Source: an uncultured Eubacteriales bacterium (lineage in GTDB: Bacteria; Bacillota; Clostridia; Peptostreptococcales; Anaerovoracaceae). From it: a stretch of 8,526 nucleotides of DNA. The stretch spans positions 1-8,526 of the forward strand of contig CAUEYG010000040.1 of NCBI GenBank assembly GCA_959021945.1, read 5' to 3'. Positions 1-4,815 of the stretch are shown piece by piece; within the stretch, counting starts at the first letter, position 1, and each line of letters begins with the position of its first letter. The translations under genes and the position numbers were made by a program. The notes beneath the pieces are model-generated. The model made no database searches, had not been told where the DNA came from, and saw only the letters and a list, made by a program, of their open reading frames with translations.

Positions 1-55
1 TTTATGGTGTTGTAAGCTTTTATACACAATTTTCCATTAATCCAAAAGGAAAATA
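1..55 (+). repeat. Exact 55-base match to 4502-4556
   Basis: Bases 1-55 equal 4502-4556 with no mismatch, including silent codon positions, whereas the next 44 bases already differ at 7 places. The left edge is cut by the window, so the true length of the identical block is unknown. Confidence 0.9.
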
Positions 56-302
56 TCAAATTAATGTTTGCATGGGAACCGCCTGCTATGTAAAAGGCGC
101 TAATGAAATTTTGGACAAATTCAAAACCAGACTTTCCATTGATGTAGGAGACTGCACTGATGACCAAAAGTTCTCTCTGGATGCATGCCGCTGCATCGGC
201 GCGTGCGGCCTGGCCCCTGTCGTAACCATCAACGACGAGGTTTATGGCAAGCTCACTGCCGATGATGTAGACAAGATTCTGGATCAATATGAAGATCGAT
301 AG
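1..302 (+). CDS. hydC: HydC, NuoE-like [2Fe-2S] subunit of [FeFe] hydrogenase, copy 1 (5' end missing)
   Basis: Partial gene: the window opens inside it, with the first whole codon at position 3 (Tyr) and the stop TAG at 300-302. The visible 99 residues match residues 66-164 of the complete copy 2 protein, so 65 N-terminal codons lie outside the window. This is the thioredoxin-like NuoE/24 kDa fold. The [2Fe-2S] ligands are visible as CMGTAC followed by CRCIGAC just before GLAPVV, that is Cys-x4-Cys and Cys-x3-Cys. In HydABC enzymes this subunit sits beside HydB and contributes one Fe-S cluster to the electron network. About 88 of 99 residues equal copy 2. The ATG at 72 lies inside the first cluster motif and is not a real start. 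The hydB gene follows after 16 bases. The protein could equally be labelled NuoE, but the neighbouring hydrogenase subunit, and no membrane complex I genes in view, make HydC (HndA-like) the better name. Confidence 0.93.
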   Translation, partial: YGVVSFYTQFSINPKGKYQINVCMGTACYVKGANEILDKFKTRLSIDVGDCTDDQKFSLDACRCIGACGLAPVVTINDEVYGKLTADDVDKILDQYEDR

Positions 303-303
303 C

Positions 304-321
304 AAAAGGAGAGAAACCATG
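304..321 (+). promoter_or_regulatory. Ribosome binding site fixing the hydB copy 1 start
   Basis: AAGGAGAG at 306-313 lies 5 bases before the ATG at 319. An in-frame ATG at 289 would overlap the end of hydC and has no comparable site. The copy 2 protein also starts at the position equivalent to 319 (MIKS... against MIRN...), so 319 is preferred. Confidence 0.85.
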
Positions 322-2205
322 ATTAGAAATATTGAAGAATTAAATGCGCTTAGAGACAGCGCTGTAAAAAATATGGGCATTCGTCTCGACCGTACAGAAA
401 GCCCTTCTGCGGAAGGCGGCAAAATACATATCTTAGTCTGCGGAGTTGCCGGATGCGCCTCTTCAGGTTCCCTGAAGGTTGCCGCAGAAATCGAAGATCA
501 GATTAAGAAAAACGGGCTGGGTCAGGATGTGAAAGTCATCAAGACCGGCTGTTTTGGACTGTGCGCCGAAGGCCCTATTATGATGATCTGCCCTGAACAT
601 GTCATGTACACAAAAGTGACTCCCGAAGATGTAAGCGAAATCTTTGACAGCCATATTAAAGGCGGCAAGATTGTAAAAAGACTGTTGGCAGGGGAAAAAG
701 AATATGAAGAAATCCGCGACAGACTTCCTCAGATTCCTTTCTTTGCCATGCAGAAAAGAATTGCCCTTAACAATTGCGGAATCATTGATCCTGAAAAAAT
801 TGACGAATATATTGCCCTGGATGGATATCAGGCTCTTGCCAAAGTACTCCAGGAAATGGAGCCAGAGGATGTCATTGATGAAATCAAGAAATCCGGCCTT
901 CGCGGCAGAGGGGGCGGCGGTTTCCCTACGGGACGCAAATGGGAATCTTCTGCAGTAGTAAAAGATCACACCAAATATGTAATCTGCAATGCTGATGAAG
1001 GTGACCCGGGCGCCTTTATGGACCGTTCCATACTGGAAGGCGACCCTCACTCTGTCATTGAGGCTATGATTATAAACGGCTATGCCGTAGGCGCAGGGCA
1101 GGGATACATTTATGTCCGGGCCGAATACCCGGTAGCTGTCCAGAGACTTGGCGTTGCCATTAAACAGGCCAGGGAATACGGGCTGCTGGGCACAAATATT
1201 CTTGGAAAAGGATTTGATTTTAATCTGGAAGTGCGCCTTGGAGCCGGAGCCTTTGTATGCGGCGAAGGAAGCGCTCTTATGACTTCTATCGAAGGAAAGC
1301 GTGGAGAGCCTCGTCCAAAGCCTCCTAGATCTGCAGAAAAAGGGCTGTGGAAAAAACCCACTGTTCTCAATAATGTAGAAACTTATGCCAATATCCCTCA
1401 GATCATCCGCAAGGGTGCAGACTGGTTTACAGGCATTGGTACGGAAAAGTCAAAAGGAACCAAAGTATTTGCTCTGGGCGGCAAGATCAACAATATCGGA
1501 CTTGTAGAAGTCCCTATGGGAACGACGCTTCGCCAGATCATCTACGATATTGGCGGCGGTATTCCTGACGGCGGGACCTTTAAAGCAGCCCAGACCGGCG
1601 GACCTTCCGGCGGATGTCTGCCTGCAGAGCACCTTGACACCCCGATCGATTACGACTCTCTGACAAAACTAGGTTCCATGATGGGGTCCGGCGGGCTCAT
1701 TGTAATGGACGAACATACCTGCATGGTCGACCTGGCAAGATTCTTCCTGGACTTCACAGTAGATGAATCCTGCGGAAAATGTCCTCCGTGCCGGATTGGA
1801 ACAAAGCGTATGCACGAGATTCTCGTAAGAATCACAGAAGGAAAAGGGACCCTGGAAGATCTGGACAAATTGGAAATTCTGGCAAGAAACATTAAGGCCT
1901 CTGCTCTTTGCGGCCTGGGTCAGAGCGCTCCAAACCCAGTGCTTTCCACACTAAAATATTTCAGAGATGAATATGTAGCTCACGTTGTTGATAAAAAATG
2001 TCCTGCAGGAGTCTGCGTATCAATGGTGAAATTCATCATTGACAATGACGCCTGCAAACGCTGCGGTATCTGTAAAAAAGGATGCCCTGCCGAGTGTATC
2101 TCTGGAGACAAAAATACTCCGTTCGCTATTGATCAGGATAAGTGCGTTAAGTGCGGACTGTGTATGGAAAAATGTCCGTTCAAAGCAGTACTCAAGAACG
2201 CATAA
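319..2205 (+). CDS. hydB: HydB, NuoF-like flavin/NAD(P)-binding subunit of bifurcating [FeFe] hydrogenase, copy 1
   Basis: 628 aa diaphorase subunit that exchanges electrons between NAD(P)H, FMN, ferredoxin and HydA. Visible domains: an N-terminal thioredoxin-like [2Fe-2S] domain (Cys41, Cys46, Cys78, Cys82); an FMN/NAD(P) domain with GRGGGGFPTG (196-205) and NADEGDPG (224-231); a NuoF [4Fe-4S] site, ESCGKCPPCR plus Cys531 (Cys485, 488, 491, 531); and a C-terminal 2x[4Fe-4S] ferredoxin domain (Cys579/582/585/589 and Cys609/612/615/619), with two further cysteines in KKCPAGVC (561, 566). The length equals copy 2. Oddity: the nucleotide pocket departs from the usual NuoF residues. CGEET reads CGEGS (Gly317), KPPFPA reads KPPRSA (Arg337), and the Phe after KWS is Ser210. 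Copy 2 keeps all of these. The gene is about 73% identical to copy 2 and is the most diverged of the three pairs. NADP(H) preference is possible but unproven. HydA follows after 17 bases. Confidence 0.95.
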   Translation: MIRNIEELNALRDSAVKNMGIRLDRTESPSAEGGKIHILVCGVAGCASSGSLKVAAEIEDQIKKNGLGQDVKVIKTGCFGLCAEGPIMMICPEHVMYTKVTPEDVSEIFDSHIKGGKIVKRLLAGEKEYEEIRDRLPQIPFFAMQKRIALNNCGIIDPEKIDEYIALDGYQALAKVLQEMEPEDVIDEIKKSGLRGRGGGGFPTGRKWESSAVVKDHTKYVICNADEGDPGAFMDRSILEGDPHSVIEAMIINGYAVGAGQGYIYVRAEYPVAVQRLGVAIKQAREYGLLGTNILGKGFDFNLEVRLGAGAFVCGEGSALMTSIEGKRGEPRPKPPRSAEKGLWKKPTVLNNVETYANIPQIIRKGADWFTGIGTEKSKGTKVFALGGKINNIGLVEVPMGTTLRQIIYDIGGGIPDGGTFKAAQTGGPSGGCLPAEHLDTPIDYDSLTKLGSMMGSGGLIVMDEHTCMVDLARFFLDFTVDESCGKCPPCRIGTKRMHEILVRITEGKGTLEDLDKLEILARNIKASALCGLGQSAPNPVLSTLKYFRDEYVAHVVDKKCPAGVCVSMVKFIIDNDACKRCGICKKGCPAECISGDKNTPFAIDQDKCVKCGLCMEKCPFKAVLKNA

Positions 2206-2225
2206 GGGAGGAACTCAAAACCATG
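2204..2225 (+). promoter_or_regulatory. Ribosome binding site fixing the hydA copy 1 start
   Basis: AAGGGAGG at 2204-2211 overlaps the hydB stop codon and sits 11 bases before the ATG at 2223. An upstream in-frame ATG at 2151 lies inside the conserved ferredoxin domain of hydB, and copy 2 has no matching extension. The protein start MNKVHITIDG is identical in both copies, which supports 2223. Confidence 0.85.
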
Positions 2226-3965
2226 AACAAAGTTCATATTACCATAGATGGAATCAAATTATATGTACCGGAAAACTACACCATCCTGCAGGCTGCAAAA
2301 GAAGTCAATATTACCATTCCAACATTATGCTTCCTAAAGGATATCAACGAAATCGGCTGCTGCCGTATGTGTGTCGTAGAAGTCAAAGGCTCCAAGGCCC
2401 TGCAGGCTGCCTGCGTCCACCCGGTAAGAGAAGGGATGGAAGTTTTCACACACACACCACAGGTTATGGAAGCCAGAAAAGTAAATCTGGAATTGATTTT
2501 ATCCAACCACGATGCTATGTGTCAGACATGTACGAGAAGCTGGATGGACTGCGAGCTTCAGACCCTTGCCAACAAACTTTCTGTTGATACAGTAAGGTTT
2601 AAAGGCGATAAAAAACGTCTTCCTCTGGATATTGGCGTTTCCATTGTCCGCGATCCTAACAAATGTATCCTTTGCAGAAGATGTATTGGCGCATGCAAAA
2701 ATATCCAAACAGTATCTGTAATCGACACTATGAACCGCGGATTTGATACAGTTGTAGGTTCTGCTTTCGGATTAAGGCTGGATCAGACGCCTTGTACCAA
2801 CTGCGGACAGTGCATCAACGTATGTCCGGTTGCAGCGCTTCACGAAAAAGGCGACTCAGACAGAGTATGGGAAGCCCTCAATGACCCGACAAAGCATGTG
2901 GTTGTACAGACAGCTCCTGCTGTCAGGGTCGCTCTGGGCGAAGAATTTTACATGAATATCGGCGAATCTGTAACAGGCAAAATGGTAACTGCCCTCCGCA
3001 TGTTAGGATTCGACAAAGTATTTGACACAGATACAGGCGCTGATCTGACCATTATGGAGGAAGGAGCTGAGTTAATTGACCGTATCAGAGGAGGCGGTAA
3101 ACTTCCGATGATCACTTCCTGTTCACCGGGCTGGATTAAGTTCTGTGAACACAACTTCCCTGATATGCTGGGGAATTTGTCCAGCTGTAAATCACCGCAC
3201 CAGATGTTTGGCGCAATCTTAAAATCCTACTATGCCCAAAAGGAAGGCATTGATCCAAAGGATATCTTTGTTGTCTCCGTCATGCCATGTACTGCCAAAA
3301 AGTTTGAGGCAGCAAGACCGGAAATGGAAGTAGACGGCTATTGTGATGTAGACGCTGTCTTGACTACAAGAGAACTGGGAAAAATGATCTACGACGTTGG
3401 TATCGACTTCCCTGACCTGGGTGACAGTGATTTTGACAACCCATTTGGAGAAGCATCCGGCGCAGGTGCTATTTTCGGCACCACCGGAGGTGTTATGGAA
3501 GCTGCGCTGAGAACCGTTGCTGACATCCTCAACGATTCTTCTGCTGACAACTTTGAGTATGAAGAAGTCCGGGGTCTTGAGGGAATTAAAATTGCCACCA
3601 TCCAGATTGCAGATTTAAAAGTTCGCGCTGCTGTAGCCCATGGTCTGGGCAATGCCAGAAAACTGATGGAGGCCGTTCGGGCCGGCGAACAGTTCCACTT
3701 TATCGAGATTATGGCCTGCCCTGGCGGATGCATCAACGGCGGCGGCCAGCCTCTCCAGCTATCCGATGTACGCAACTGGGTGGACATCAAGGCGGAACGA
3801 GCGAAATCCCTCTATCAGGAAGACAGAAAGATGTTTATTCGAAAATCACATAACAATCCTGCGATTAAAAAGCTGTATAAAGAGTACCTGGGTATGGCAG
3901 GGGGTAAGCAGGCGCACAAACTGCTGCACACCCATTATGCACCGAGAAGCAACTACGAAGATTAA
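2223..3965 (+). CDS. hydA: HydA, catalytic subunit of NAD(P)-linked [FeFe] hydrogenase (trimeric, group A), copy 1
   Basis: 580 aa catalytic subunit that interconverts protons and H2 in the cytoplasm. Domains in order: an N-terminal [2Fe-2S] domain (Cys36, Cys47, Cys50, Cys64); a His-Cys3 [4Fe-4S] motif (His96, Cys100, Cys103, Cys110); two ferredoxin clusters (Cys148/151/154/158 and Cys191/194/197/201); then the H-domain from about residue 215. H-cluster motifs are TSCSPGW (298-304), MPCTAKKFE (354-362, Cys356) and MACPGGCINGGGQP (497-510, Cys499 and Cys503). The proton-path residues aligned to Clostridium pasteurianum CpI are present: Cys300, Glu280, Ser320, Glu283 and Arg287. Oddity: Ser301 occupies the place of CpI ligand Cys300, while an extra Cys322 appears 21 residues on; copy 2 does the same. 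There is no C-terminal [2Fe-2S] extension of the kind I recall in Thermotoga HydA. About 84% identical to copy 2. A terminator follows 50 bases downstream. Databases may call it HndD or a group A6 NADH-dependent hydrogenase. Confidence 0.95.
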   Translation: MNKVHITIDGIKLYVPENYTILQAAKEVNITIPTLCFLKDINEIGCCRMCVVEVKGSKALQAACVHPVREGMEVFTHTPQVMEARKVNLELILSNHDAMCQTCTRSWMDCELQTLANKLSVDTVRFKGDKKRLPLDIGVSIVRDPNKCILCRRCIGACKNIQTVSVIDTMNRGFDTVVGSAFGLRLDQTPCTNCGQCINVCPVAALHEKGDSDRVWEALNDPTKHVVVQTAPAVRVALGEEFYMNIGESVTGKMVTALRMLGFDKVFDTDTGADLTIMEEGAELIDRIRGGGKLPMITSCSPGWIKFCEHNFPDMLGNLSSCKSPHQMFGAILKSYYAQKEGIDPKDIFVVSVMPCTAKKFEAARPEMEVDGYCDVDAVLTTRELGKMIYDVGIDFPDLGDSDFDNPFGEASGAGAIFGTTGGVMEAALRTVADILNDSSADNFEYEEVRGLEGIKIATIQIADLKVRAAVAHGLGNARKLMEAVRAGEQFHFIEIMACPGGCINGGGQPLQLSDVRNWVDIKAERAKSLYQEDRKMFIRKSHNNPAIKKLYKEYLGMAGGKQAHKLLHTHYAPRSNYED

Positions 3966-4013
3966 TCATATTCAGCCTCTTTTAGACGCTATTTCCCTTT
4001 TATAGGAAACCAT

Positions 4014-4065
4014 GCCGGGATGTTTTCGTCTTTATGACAAATGTCCCGGTTTTTCGTTGTTTTTT
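4014..4065 (+). terminator. Intrinsic terminator after hydA copy 1
   Basis: CCGGGA (4015-4020) pairs with TCCCGG (4044-4049). The stem continues through two G-U pairs and three A-U pairs (4021-4025 with 4039-4043) and, past a two-base bulge, GTC/GAC (4028-4030 with 4036-4038), closing on the loop TTTAT. TTTTT directly follows the stem, with a second T-rich run to 4065. It lies 48 bases after the hydA stop and should end the copy 1 transcript, making copy 2 a separate unit. Confidence 0.85.
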
Positions 4066-4191
4066 ATTTTCCCTATTCTTTCAATTCCAGCAAACTTGTT
4101 ACATTTTATTTCCGGTTCAAGGCTTTAACAGACACCTTTCTCCCCTCCTTTTAACAAATTTGCTGTCTTTCTCATTGTCCTATGATTTGCA

Positions 4192-4221
4192 TTGACTTGC
4201 CTGCGGAAATCGTGTTATGTT
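4192..4221 (+). promoter_or_regulatory. Candidate sigma-A promoter for hydCBA copy 2
   Basis: TTGACT (4192-4197) resembles the -35 box. Eighteen bases on lies TATGTT (4216-4221), preceded by TG at 4213-4214, giving an extended -10 pattern. A start near 4228 would leave a leader of about 80 bases before hydC. Neighbouring AT-rich hexamers (for example TATAAA at 4225 and TATATT at 4241) are alternatives without a good -35 box. This is pattern reading only. Confidence 0.5.
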
Positions 4222-4235
4222 TTTTATAAAGAATT

Positions 4236-4259
4236 TTAGGTATATTCTGATATATCTAA
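4236..4259. repeat. AT-rich inverted repeat in the hydC copy 2 leader
   Basis: TTAGGTATAT (4236-4245) and ATATATCTAA (4250-4259) form a 10-base dyad with one G-T pair around TCTG. It sits just downstream of the candidate promoter, where an operator would act. It does not match the Rex or Fur consensus as I know them. AT-rich dyads also arise by chance, so a regulatory role is only possible. Confidence 0.3.
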
Positions 4260-4308
4260 TTATTTTATAAGACTTACCTGTTTTATTGATGAGTGAAAGG
4301 AGTTTCCG

Positions 4309-4803
4309 ATGACTGACAAATGCACAGGATGTGCTGAATCACAGGAAAAAGCAAAAGAGCTTGAGGCGATTATCGCAAAGTACAAGGACACGCAGGGCGC
4401 GTTGATTCCAGTACTTCATGAGGCTCAAGAAGTGTATGGATATCTTCCGCTTGAGGTGCAGCGTGAAATCGCACGCCAATTAGACATCCCTCTGGCGGAA
4501 GTTTATGGTGTTGTAAGCTTTTATACACAATTTTCCATTAATCCAAAAGGAAAATACCGGATTAATGTATGTATGGGCACTGCCTGCTATGTAAAAGGCG
4601 CAAATGAAATTCTCGATAAATTTAGGACCAGACTGTCCATTGATGTGGGAGAATGTACAGAAGACCAAAAGTTTTCTCTGGACGCATGCCGCTGTATCGG
4701 CGCCTGCGGTCTGGCTCCGGTAGTTACCATCAACGATGATGTTTACGGAAAATTGATACCGGATGATGTAGACAGCATTCTTGATAAGTACGAAGAATTA
4801 TAA
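4309..4803 (+). CDS. hydC: HydC, NuoE-like [2Fe-2S] subunit of [FeFe] hydrogenase, copy 2
   Basis: 164 aa, the usual size for a NuoE/HydC protein. The start ATG at 4309 follows AAAGGAG (4296-4302) at 6 bases. The N-terminal half is the helical region typical of the family (about residues 13-65, including GYLPLEVQREIA and the VYGVVSFYTQF stretch). The C-terminal half is the thioredoxin-like fold with [2Fe-2S] ligands Cys88, Cys93, Cys129 and Cys133 in CMGTAC and CIGAC; Cys127 is an additional cysteine next to them. A short CTGC at residues 5-8 is also present, with no role I can assign. In HydABC this subunit docks to HydB and provides one cluster. It is the first gene of its operon, with the promoter candidate and terminator of copy 1 upstream, and hydB starts 12 bases after its stop. 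Residues 66-164 are about 89% identical to copy 1. Confidence 0.95.
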   Translation: MTDKCTGCAESQEKAKELEAIIAKYKDTQGALIPVLHEAQEVYGYLPLEVQREIARQLDIPLAEVYGVVSFYTQFSINPKGKYRINVCMGTACYVKGANEILDKFRTRLSIDVGECTEDQKFSLDACRCIGACGLAPVVTINDDVYGKLIPDDVDSILDKYEEL

Positions 4804-4815
4804 GGAGGCGCTGAA

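Larger units (their letters stand above)
1..3965 (+). repeat. Tandem operon duplication, unit 1
   Basis: This stretch aligns gene by gene with 4502-8464: hydC 3' part, hydB and hydA in the same order and strand, with equal gene lengths. Only the intergenic spacers differ in length (16 against 12 bases, and 17 against 19). The divergence is well beyond a recent copy: roughly 11% of HydC, 27% of HydB and 16% of HydA residues differ by hand count. Confidence 0.9.
3966..4308. other. Intergenic region between the two hyd operons
   Basis: 343 bases without a credible gene. The left part, after a short TTTCC/GGAAA dyad near 3991-4008, carries the copy 1 terminator (4014-4065). The middle (about 4066-4190) is pyrimidine-rich and I see no clear element in it. 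The right part is AT-rich, with a candidate promoter (4192-4221), an AT-rich dyad (4236-4259) and the hydC ribosome binding site AAAGGAG (4296-4302). No transposase fragment, tRNA or insertion-sequence ends are visible, so nothing here shows how the duplication arose. Confidence 0.8.

Noticed and set aside
289..318. Upstream ATG at 289 as the start of hydB copy 1
   Set aside because: It would overlap the hydC 3' end, lacks a Shine-Dalgarno site, and adds residues absent from copy 2; the ATG at 319 has a good site.
2151..2222. Upstream ATG at 2151 as the start of hydA copy 1
   Set aside because: It lies within the conserved HydB ferredoxin domain; the ATG at 2223 has AAGGGAGG upstream and matches the copy 2 start.
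3180..3211. 32-base exact match between hydA copies (with 7679-7710) as a second conversion tract
   Set aside because: It covers a highly conserved H-domain stretch, is bounded on both sides by ordinary divergence, and is short enough to arise by chance in paralogues of this similarity.
4151..4157. TTAACAA as half of a Rex operator upstream of copy 2
   Set aside because: The mirrored half-site is absent at the required spacing (4140-4146 is C-rich), so only a chance half-site remains.
3966..4308. Insertion sequence, attachment site or CRISPR between the operons
   Set aside because: No terminal inverted repeats, target duplications, transposase remnants or regularly spaced repeats are visible.
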